From the NCBI GenBank assembly GCA_023630585.1, contig CM042541.1, positions 8,979,501-9,043,500 of the forward strand: a stretch of DNA of 64,000 nucleotides, given 5' to 3'. Positions 22,901 through 34,360 of the stretch are shown piece by piece; position 1 is the stretch's first letter; the number at the start of each line of letters is the position of its first letter. Below the pieces are notes generated by a model, which worked only from the letters and a program-made list of their open reading frames with translations, did no database searches and had not been told where the DNA came from. This DNA is from Cranoglanis bouderius. Lineage: Eukaryota; Chordata; Actinopteri; Siluriformes; Cranoglanididae. The translations under genes and the position numbers were made by a program.

Positions 22901-23124
22901 AAAAAACAGAGGATTTAAGGATAGGAAGGACAGTCAAAGTGAAAATAATGTCAGTGTGTATACAGTATGGGCATATATGAAGATATCTTTCTTAAAAGAA
23001 CTATTTGTCAAAAAAAAAAAAACAAACAAACAAACCAATGATTCTAAAAAGATATTTGCCCTAAAAATACTTCCTATAAGTTATTTAAGTAGAAAAGCTG
23101 AGAAGAAACATAAAACCAACACCA

Positions 23125-23611
23125 CGTTTAAAGGCACGATACTCTTTTATTTACAAATTGCAAATTGTCCAGTATGTAACAACTTAAACATCATATCCAC
23201 AACTGTCAGGAGCTAAATATGTACACTTTCATTGCAGTGATCATCACTGGCACTCAGTGACTGGGAAAAGATTTACAAAGCAAATACTGACGTCGTATTC
23301 TGTCGAGGCAGCAATAAAATACACTTAAAATAGAAATTCATTTGCTCTTATCATCATTAAAAGATCTTTTTAAAAAAAGTAGTGGATAAAAGAACTTTAT
23401 AAAATCAATGGTTTTGTTGTGGTGGTTGCGTCTATGAGAAGGAGCGTTCAGCAGGAGGGAGGGAATGGAAGTGACAGGAATGTATTTAAAAAAAAAACAA
23501 AAAAAAAACAACAACAATCATCTTTAATATTTTAATCTGATCTGAGGAGGTGGGAAAAAGTTCTTGCTGGTGGTTTCAGTTTTGAGAGCAGGAATAAGAG
23601 AGGCCATGTCT
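23125..23611 (-). terminator. ptpn13: ptpn13 3' UTR with probable poly(A) signal
   Basis: After the stop codon at 23612-23614 the gene strand runs without further coding signal. It reaches AATAAA at 23146-23151, with cleavage expected near 23125. The UTR would be about 490 bases. Other AATAAA-like hexamers nearby leave the exact end open. Confidence 0.45.
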
Positions 23612-23841
23612 CTATCCTGACATCTTCTCCTCCGCCTGCAGGCATCTGAGCACGTACAGGATGACTTGGTAACAGAAAATATATTGGTCCTAAAGACAGG
23701 AGAGGAGGAAATGATGTAATTAATCTGTTATAAAGTATTTATTATTGCTCTGTAAAAAAACAAAAACAAACAAACAAAAAAAAAACACTTCATTATAAAA
23801 TATCAGATATGGCAACTAAAGAGGGGGAAGCTCTATTATAC

Positions 23842-23883
<42 letters not shown>

Positions 23884-25746
23884 TAAAAAAAAAATAATTA
23901 AATAATAATAATAATAATAATAGTAGCAGCAGCAGCAGCAGCAGCAGTGATATTAGTAGCAATGATAATTGTAATAAATATTTTGATAAATATAATTTAG
24001 CAAGGAGGCACAAAAAGGCCTTTTGTTACTTCGGTTCAAGTGTAATAATATTATTATAATAATAATAATAATTATTATTATTAAGAAGAATAAGAGATTG
24101 TAAATAAGAATTATAAATGTATAATAAAATAGTAAGCATATGCTCATATGCTATATATGCTCATTTATTGATTACTTTGTTAAATATTTGTCTAGTTATT
24201 TATTTATGCTAGAGCTAATTATGATGATGATGATGGATTATTACTTATTTTTGTAATCAAAGTGTAAAAGTTACCTCTGTCTGCACCATGCCTTGTCTTT
24301 GCAGTCTCATTGTCCTCACCACATCCGAGATGTCAAACTGATAAGAAGGACAGATTTACAAGTGATTAATCGGTGATGTGTGCGAGTTGTAAAACAGCAG
24401 GAATCATCTGTAATTGTAAACTCTTTATAGTGTAAATATTTAAACTGTAACAAAACAGCTTTCTGCTACAATTCTGGCGCCTTCACAACATTTATTGCAG
24501 TGTTACATTATAGACCACACCACTAGGGGGAGCTACAACGAAGTCTTGAAGGCAGGACAAACGTTACGTAAAATTACAACGCCTAATAAATGAATGTGAC
24601 TTAAGTATAATTTTTTTTTTTGTAACTCACATCCGTGTCTTTGCTGATTAAACCAAGAACGACATCTATGCAGATGAGCGTTCCTGATCGGCCAATCCCG
24701 GCGCTGCAGTGGGTGACGATGGGCCCTGATTGGTGGATGTGTCTCATGTAGGAAATGAAGGTCAGGAGCTGTTCAGGCTGCATGGGAGTGCCGTGATCGG
24801 GCCAGCCCGTGTAGTTGAGGTGTGTGACTCTCTGGATTTCGTTCGTCTGAAGAAAGAAAAAAGAAAAAAAAAAAACAAAAACCACAAGTGAGTCGACGGC
24901 AAATAATTAATCATATCATTAAACATTTAAAACGCTGCATGTCTCAGTCGTACCTGGACGTCCTTGATCTCTATAAGACGGATGATGAAGTTGTCCAGGT
25001 GCTGATCTTTTACCAGCATGACCTGCAGCCTGTCGTCCACCATCTGCGGCGTACGCGGCGTGTCAGGCCAGTACCGTTGACATTTCACCTTTCCTCCTTC
25101 CACTTCCTGGGTCATCATGGCAATCACGTTGGACTTCTGCTCCCAGACCATCTGCCAGAAATCTGCCAGCGTGGTGGGAAGTGGACCCTGGCACGCGATG
25201 TACAGAAAGCTCTCGTCCTTCACGGGCATCTTGATGAAGTTGGCATTGATATAGCCGCCGTCTTTGCCCAGGGTCACTCTCGTAGTGTCAACTTAAAAAA
25301 AAAAAAAACACACAAAAAAACCCCCATAAATATGGGTCTTTTACTCATGTCGCGCTGCACCGTTCAGCTTCATTAGGAATGATAGATGAGTGGAGTGTTC
25401 ACACTTACAGGGCACTATGTTTTTGTAACGGTTTTTCTTCTTGTTTTCCTGCGTCTGTCCGATCAAACAGTCGTCCAGCGGCTGTAAATTCTGCAGATTC
25501 TGTAAATTTAAAAAAAAAAATCAATCCAGAAATGTTACTATCTACAAAAGGGTTGTTTTTAGCTGTACATGGATACATTTCTTTGTGAAAATGGTACCTC
25601 AAACTCCTGTAAGGGGACGTTCTGCTCCAGCAGTCCTCTCATCATCCTCACCACGGAGTTGAGCTTCGGCCCGGTGTACTGGCCGTTGGGAACCACTTTG
25701 ACCAGGGGCAGAGAGGTCAGCTCCTCCTCCGTGATGACTGGTCCAT
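23612..25746 (-). other. ptpn13: ptpn13 protein tyrosine phosphatase domain exons
   Basis: Six exons (25746-25598 to 23689-23612) encode the C-terminal PTP domain. Seen in order: KNRYKNIVP phosphotyrosine loop; DGGYINANFIK; YIACQGPLP; FWQMVWEQKSNVIAMMTQEV; WPDHGTP loop with the general-acid Asp; HCSAGIGRSGT signature with the catalytic Cys and Arg; MVQTEDQY Q-loop; final VLRCLQAEEKMSG. All catalytic elements are present, so the enzyme should be active. Confidence 0.95.
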
Positions 25747-28700
25747 CTAAAAATTGAAATGAAGAGAATGGTTAAATTACAAACTACAGAAGAAACTACT
25801 TTCAACACACCTGAGATACCGCCAACATACCTGAGATACAGTGAGAGAAAAAGTATTTGATCCCCTGCTGATTTTGTACATTTGCCCACTGACAAAGAAA
25901 TGATCAGTGTATGATTTTAATGGTAGGTGTATTTTAACAGTGAGAGACAGAATAACAACAAAAAAATCCAGAAAAACGCATTTCAAAAAAGTTATAACTT
26001 GATTTGCATTTTAATGAGTGAAATAAGTATTTGATCCCCTATCAGTCAGCAAGATTTCTGGCTCCCAGGTGTCTTTTACACAGGTAACGAGCTGAGATTA
26101 GGAGCACTCTCTTAAAGGGGGTGCTCCTAATCTCAGCTCGTTACCTGTATAAATGACACCTGTCCATAGAAGCAATCAATCAGATTCCAAACTCTCCACC
26201 ATGGCCAAGACCAAAGAGCTGTCCAAGGATGTCAGGGACAAGATTGTACTCCTACACAAGGCTGGAATGGGCTACAAGACCATCGCCAAGCAGCTTGGTG
26301 AGAAGGTGACAACAGTTGGTGCGATTATTCGCAAATGGAAGAAACACAAAATAACTGTTAGCCTCCTCGGTCTGGGGCTCCATGCAAGATCTCACCTCGT
26401 GGAGTTTCAATGATCGTGAGAACGGTGAGGTATCAGCCCAGAACTACACGGGAGGATCTTGTTAATGATCTCAAGGCAGCTGGGACCATAGTCACCAAGA
26501 AAACAATTGGTAACACACTACGCCGTGAAGGACTGAAATCCTGCAGCGCCCGCAAGGTCCCCCTGCTCAAGAAAGCACATGTACAGGCCCGTCTGAAGTT
26601 TGCCTGAATGATTCAGAGGAGAGCTGGGTGAAAGTGTTGTGATCAGATGAGACCAAAATCGAGCTCTTTGGCATCAACTCAACTCGCCATGTTTGGAGGA
26701 GGAGGAATGCTGCCTATGACCCCAAGAACACCATCCCCACCATCAAACATGGAGGTGGGAACATTATGCTTTGGGGGTGTTTTTCTGCTAAGGGGGCAGG
26801 ACAACTGCACCGCATCAAAGGGACAATGGACAGGGCCATGTACCGTTAAATCTTTGGTGAGAACCTCCTTCCCTCAGCCAGGGCATTGAAAATGGGTCGT
26901 GGATGGGTATTCCAGCATGACAATGACCCAAAACACACAGCCAAGGCAACAAAGGAGTGGCTCAATAAGAAGCACATTAAGGTCCTGGGGTGGCCTAGTC
27001 AGTCTCCAGACCTTAATCCCATAGAAAATCTGTGGAGGGAGCTGAAGGTTCGAGTTGCCAAACGTCAGCCTCGAGACCTTAATGACTTGGAGAGGATCTG
27101 CAAAGAGGAGTGGGACAAAATCCCTCCTGAGATGTGTGCAAACCTGGTGGCCAACTACAAGAAACGTCTGACCTCTGTGATTGCCAACAAGGGTTTTGCC
27201 ACCAAGTATTAAGTCGAAGGGGTCAAATACTTATTTCCCTCATTAAAATGCAAATCAATTTATAACTTATTTTGAAATGCGTTTTTCTGGATTTTTTTGT
27301 TGTTATTCTGTCTCTCACTGTTAAAATACACCTACCATTAAAATTATAGACTGATCATTTCTTTGTCAGTGGGCAAACGTACAAAATCAGCAGGGGATCA
27401 AATACTTTTTTCCCCCCACTGTACCTCCAACACACCTGAGATACCTACAAATATCTAAGATACCGACAAACCTGCCAGAGATACCTCCAACCCTGCTGAG
27501 ATGCCCCCATCCACAAACATACCCGAGATGCCTCCAAAACACTTGCGATGCCCCTAAACTGCCAGAGATGCCTGCAGCATTCCTGAGATGCTTCTAACAC
27601 ACTTGAAATACCTCAAACTCCCCTGAAAAACTTTCAGCCCACGGAGGTGCCTCCAACCTGCCTGAGATACCTTCAAGTCACCTGATATACCACCAACATG
27701 TCTGTGATGCCTCCAAACCACCTTAGATGCCTCCAAATCTCCTGAGATGCCTCGAAACTGTCACAGATACCACCAAATACCCCCTAAACACTAACATACC
27801 CGAGATACCTCCAGCCTGTCTGAGATACTGCCAACCTGTCTGGAATCGCTTCAATCCATCTGAAATACCTCCAACCCACCCAAGATACCTCCAACCCACT
27901 CATTTCTCAGAACATCTACCTCAAAAATGCTTCACATCTGTTACAGGACCAACCTTCATCGAATCGGGAGTTGATGTTATCAATGGGGAGTTCATCGCTG
28001 CCCCATGTCACCTCGTCCTCGTCCAGCTGTCCCGAAGACGAGTGCAGGTAACTAACGGGAGACAAAACAAAACGAGACCGAGGTCAAGTCCGATTTCACA
28101 TCATCTTCGCTGTCAATCAAATCAAATCCTCGCCGTCGCCTTCTCACCTGTCGTTCTGAGGGCTGTCCACGGTGTCCTCTCTCCATTCCGTCCTCCTTGA
28201 TGTCTGGAGGAAATAGAAACTCTTACACACACATATTACTTTATCTATGATGACACCTAGGAGTGGTGTATAAATATCTGCAAACATTTATAAGACAGAG
28301 AACTAGTGTATATACAGAATTCCAAAATTTAAAGGACAATTTGTTGCTTTGGCAAACTAAATTTCACCTTTTGGGAGCCATGTACCTTCACAGGGTCTCT
28401 TTCTGCTCGTTATCACTGGGGGTTAATGTGACATTTACTTAAATGTTGTCACGGCAAATCAAGAATTCCCTGTTGTGAAGCTGTCACCTGATTGGCTAAA
28501 CACATCATTCTCTTATTTGTATAAAGCTGTATAAACTTCACACAAGTTCACACGCGAGACAGATTTCACGTACACGTAGCGTTTCTTAGAGATAAGAAAA
28601 TCTTGTCGCTTTGTCGTATTAATGCAGCAAGCACCTGTTTTTTTATGCATGTTGAAAAGCTGTGTAATATTTTATACATGTTGTAAAGCTTCGTCTACAA

Positions 28701-29079
28701 ATATAAACGATTTAATATGGAAAAGAAAATAAACGGTGTGAAAAGTGTAGATCTTTACGACCAAATGGCGATTTGTTACGCTGTCTAAAACATATCGTGA
28801 CATCACAAATATTAGATTATATGATTATACTGCTCACATTTTTACCCTTAAAAAGCTCTAATAATTGTGTTAAGTATAGTGCTAAGTGTTACTGATTCAT
28901 TATTTCCTCATGCTGAAAGAATTGTGCTGAAGAAATTCCATTTTTGATAAAGTAATCAATTAAAGGATGTCCTTCTGTACCTCTGGAGAATCTTCTGGGA
29001 GAGACGAGCCGTCACAGTCTGTATCTTCAGACTCCTCAGCTTCTAGTCTTTTCTCTACAGGGACTGTGTCGTAATCTAC

Positions 29080-29138
<59 letters not shown>

Positions 29139-29442
29139 TTTAGGTCTACATTCTTTTCTACGCAGCTTATATGATTCTCCTTCAAATTTGTCCAAAATAA
29201 CATTGTGTGTGTACCTATAGGTGGAAGTGAAGGTGGACTTTTGGATTTGCGTGCCTCTGGTGAACTACAGAGTTTGGTTTTCACCCCACTGTCCTCACTC
29301 ACATCTAAAATATAGAGGGAAAAAAAACCCCATGAAACACTGCTCGGATCATCACACATCACACACTCAGTACAAACACACACGTACACTATGATCAGTT
29401 TTGATGGTAAGAGAAGAGGATTTAGGTATCGTTACTGCTCTC

Positions 29443-29505
<63 letters not shown>

Positions 29506-29860
29506 CCTGTGTTGCCGTTGCTGGAGCTCAGAGGCAGGAAGCCCAGGTATGTGCTGGGGGTCTGATCAGGAGGTCGAGACACTATGAGGTGAACGACACC
29601 TTTGGTTTTCCGGATGGTGGCGACTGCTTTGGAATGTGACACACCAGTCATCAGCTCGTTATTCACCTGTAATCACACACACACACACACCCCCTTCATT
29701 AGCACTCAGGGTAGCCGGTATATTAAAAAGGTGGCAGGTTACATGGACAGAATAAATAAATAAAAATAAATATATAATAATAAGGAAAAATAAATACATT
29801 TTAGTTACATAGTTACATATTTATTTCCCTAAATATCACAGTGCACTATAACTCTTAAAT

Positions 29861-29893
<33 letters not shown>

Positions 29894-32800
29894 GTAAAAT
29901 AAAATAAAAAGTGTCCAAGAATGACAAATAAGTCAGGCTAAACAAGAACAATTTTAATGTGGATATAATTTTTTAAAAATACATTAATTTATAGACAAAC
30001 CTTTACAAATGTACCAGATAAAATGTATTTCTGAAAAATATTTAATATTAAATATATTTAAAAATATAGTCCAGACAGTCTGATGATGGCAGCTTCTCAC
30101 ATCACAGCTTTCTCTTTTAAGATCAAGCTCCTCCTGGCTATTAGTATGAAACCATCCTTTCACTCACTTTAAGCAGACGATCTCCGACTTGTAATGTGGC
30201 GTCAGTGTGCGCTGCGCCTCCAGGAGTGACCGACTTCACGAAAATGCCTCTCTCTCCTCCGATGACGGAGAAACCCAGATTGCCGGCTGGAGGCTTCTCC
30301 AACTGCAGCTTGATGATCCGCTCCTGCAGGACGGAGACAGGAGAGAAGAGCTTTTCAGGAACAGCAGGTTCTAACCATTAAGAAAGCTCATTACACGAGT
30401 CACACGCTGCGTGTTAAATTAAGACCACCATGGGCTCAGTGTGTCAGTAAGTAAACTATTTAGTATTATTTCTCATGTACATACCTCGACTAACATTAGC
30501 AAACAAAATTATTTACCCAGCTAACCGATGGGGACTCTGGTAAATGATAATAGTTTGAGTCCTAAGTTAATCTATTCCTGATTCAGTTGATTCCTTCAAT
30601 TGAGGCAATTCAGGCAAAACAAGCAGTCGTTTTTGACAACTGTAGTTTGATGCCATTACCTACGTGCCAGCTAGCTGTTTTTGTAGGGAGTAAATTGTTT
30701 GCTGTTTACCTCAGAGGGACAGATGGCTTCCAAATCATTACTATGAAGATAACCTGAGAAAAGACAGACAGAGAGAGAGAGAGTTCTTATCATTGAGAGA
30801 AGCTGGAACAATGCAAAGTATCAACTATGTAAGGAATAAAAAAAACTGATATCCTGTTATAGGAAAATAATAAACTCTGGGGTGGTCCTCCTATACCACA
30901 GCAAATTCTGCGAAACAAGCTAGTTCCTGTTATCACTTACATTATAGCAGCTATAAAGTGTTGTTCATGTAGTGTTTCTTAGAGAAAATTTTCTTTGTTA
31001 ACCAATGTTAACCAATTACCGTATTTTCTGGACTAGATGCCCTCTATAAAAACAACATATGTTATAATGTTAGTTTATTGTTTAGGTTTTCAGCTTCTAA
31101 TTTATAGCTTTAATGGTTATATGCCCATGTAATAGTGGTTTTGTGGTAGACGTGCTACACTATGAGTTACAGTACGATCATGAGAAGGGACATTAAGACT
31201 AGCTATATAAAAAAAAATTTTTTTAATTAAAAAATAAACTATACCAGGTACGTTAATGTGGCCTGCACGATGAAGTATTGTACAGTATATATAGAATTTA
31301 TAAGCTATAGTAAATATGGTAACTGCAAACATTTCAAACTTTCCCCTCACTGCTTTTGGTAAATGCTGGTTAAATTATAAAGATTTAGCAAAATAAAGTT
31401 AACAGGAAAAAAAGAGTCAGAGTAAGCTTGCGCTCACCGTTAATACTTGTCGATGTGTTGGGTTTTGAGCTGATGATGTTGTTCAGGATCGAGATTCTCT
31501 CCTTCTCCGGACACACAGGTTTCCCGTCCCTGCATCACCACACAGTCACATGACCCACGGAAACATAAGTCACTCGTGAACATGGCTATCAAAGTGTGTA
31601 AGTGTGTGTGTTAGAGCGGAACAACTGTCACTACGTACATACTACTCAAATATTCAATATTTATTTACTTGAACACAAATAATCCATATTCAGAATGTGT
31701 TTCTGACTATGTTTCATGTAGCCAAAGTGCTAAAAATAAATGCGTGTTGTTTATGGAATATCTGCTTTTCTAAATACTAAATAAAAGAAATGACATTTTC
31801 CTGCATTTTTTTCTATGGATGTTCTCTATTGGCCATTTAGTGCACTATTACAACACACACCAGGAAGCCATTTTGGAATTGAACCCAAACAGGATTTTTA
31901 AAAATTTTATTTGGATTTGAAGATGGATCACAAATATTGAGCTTAATATCATCAACAAGTAAACATTTGAGTTCATAAAACAATACAAAAAGTTTATTAC
32001 AAAATGATGAAATCAATGTCTCATGCTTTTATCTGGTTAAAACAAATCTAAGCAATGAATTAATATTTGAATTCATTTTAAATGTGTCTCTATCACCTGG
32101 TGGCTTTGAGAGTGAGCTCTTGTGGTTTGAGGTGCAGAAGTCGGCGGCTCTCGCTGAGCGTCAGCTCGTTTGTTGGCGCTCCATTAATGTAGTGAATGAG
32201 GTCCAGTTTCCTAAGAGTTCCTTCCGTGGCGGCCATCGATCCCGGTACGATGTCCTTCACATAGAGGACACGAAACTCGCTGTCTTTCCCTCCGTCCAGA
32301 ACCAAACCTGCACAGAGGTTCCACAGAACAGAACTCAACACTTACTATTACTTCTACTGGAAGAACAGCTGCACAGTAGAGAGAGAGCGCGAGAGAGCGA
32401 GAGACAGAGACACAGATCTTCTCAGATCTCCTCTTTCCGTCCTCTGTCTTGGTTTGTCTGTGTAAACACTGAAACCTGAAGCCCTTGCGTGTCCTTGCCT
32501 GTTGTCTCAGATCCTGTAATCACCTTTTAACATTTAAAGGTGTGTTTTGTTTATGCTGATAGTGATCTCTCTGTGTGTTCGTGTGTGTGTTCGTGTGTGT
32601 GTGTGTGTGTGAGAGAATGTGTGACATGACAAAGCAAAGATCCACCTTAAACAGACTCACACAAAGAGAATAGGATAAAAAAAAATAATAATTAAATATA
32701 TATACTGTATATATAAATCAAATATTAAGATGGATCGTGATTCTCTGGAATGATTTTAATGTCATTAGTGCACAAATTTTCATAATTTGACTTTTACATC

Positions 32801-34295
32801 AGTTTCAAATATGAAGACATCTGGGATGTGATGCTGCCACAGACAATGTGAGCAGTAGTGTTGCGGTACGCCATTTTAGCACATCATCAAGTGACATTTA
32901 TTTAGCCAAAAAAAAAAAAAAAACGTTTAAAATACGTCCTGATAGACAGCTGACTGAAAGTAGAAACTTTAAGCCTCAAGTCGCTACACTTGGAAAGAAA
33001 AGGTAACAGTGAAGGGTATGGAAAGAAATCATTCTGAATCGTTAGTGATTCTTACCTCTCGCACAAACTTTACATCCCGCATAGATTTACTATTTTACAT
33101 CTCATGTAAGTTTGTGTAGCAATGAACTCAATTTTCTGGACTATAAAATGTATTTTTACACTCTAGAAGATCACAGCATATGTTAGAATATATAAAACAT
33201 GTTTATTAGTAATTGTAATATGTCCATTTTTAAGTATTTGTATGGTATATGTGTGCTACACCAGCGTCTGTGTCGATTTTCCGCTGACATCTGAAGTAAT
33301 TACACGCTTCCTGTCAAACAGAAATCACTAAACTGGAGCTAAATCAAAACCTGAATTCAGCACGGTTTTATTTATACTAAATGAAATGATACGATAGTAT
33401 GGAGATAATGATAAACATACTTTATACCGCACTGGATTCTGATTGGTCAGCATTTTGTAGACACAATTTGTCTAAGAACTACGGTAATTAATATGTAAGT
33501 AATATCCGCATGTTGATCTATAGTAATGGATTTGTTTAAATTTGTAATTTTTACCCAGCGAGTCGGTGGGGCACTGGAAGGTGATGTCAGGCAGAAGGTG
33601 GGCATCTAGTGGTGGTTTAGGGGACTCCAGGACTCTTCCCACGACCAGATCGACCACTCGCGGTGCGGCTCGGACAAGGTTTACCACCTCGGTGTGACTC
33701 ATACCAGAAACATCAGTGTTATTCACCTGCACAGAGAGAGGGAAGGAGGGAGGAGAGGAAAAGCATGGAAGGATCAGATAGGAAGATCTGAAGACATCTG
33801 AAAAATACTAGAAGGCGTGCTCTTCACTTTTATTTCCGCTTGGCATTTTAATTTATTTACCGTGCTTACCATTATCATGCGATCGCCGGGCCGAAGTCTG
33901 CCGTCGCCTTTAGCTGGGTCTTGGATGATGTCGTGGATGTAGCAGTTGTGGTCATTTCCTTTCGTCAACGTGAAGCCCAAGCTTCCTTTTTCCGACTTCA
34001 CCAGAGAGACCTTGAGCTCCACTTCCTACATCAGTGACACAATCAACCAATCAGTGATCTTGCTCCAGGACGATAAACGCTGAAGCTTGAAAACACATTC
34101 TGCTTCATATAGTTATTAAGACGAGGAGCTGATGGGGAGCTTACAGGCAGGTAGTCATCTGTGTCTGGACTTTGCTCTGGAAGTGTGAGGTTGAGGGGGG
34201 TGGGAAGTGCAGGGGGCAAAGGGTGAGAACTGGGGTTTAGGATGCCTGCTTCAGGAGGAGCTGGAGATGAGAGAAGAGGAGACGAGGGAGGAGGC

Positions 34296-34360
<65 letters not shown>

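Larger units (their letters stand above)
18991..23124. other. intergenic region between sdad1 and ptpn13
   Basis: About 4 kb that is mostly transposon-derived: an inverted-repeat element carrying a nested Tc1 (19306-21160), a THAP-type relic with its own inverted repeats (21284-22225) and MITE fragments (22660-22900). No host gene is seen. Confidence 0.6.
25805..27905. repeat. CTGAGATACCTCCAACACAC minisatellite, interrupted by the Tc1
   Basis: Diverged tandem units of about 20 bases (CTGAGATGCCTCCAAACCAC and variants) fill 27422-27905. The same unit appears just left of the Tc1 at 25805-25838. The transposon therefore landed near one end of an existing array. It lies in the ptpn13 intron before the exon at 25746. 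Confidence 0.8.

Noticed and set aside
24888..25376. 162-codon open frame on the + strand
   Set aside because: Antisense of the phosphatase-domain exon 24954-25291.
26153..27212. Four separate small genes on the + strand
   Set aside because: They are pieces of one frameshifted Tc1 transposase and are reported as a single pseudogene.
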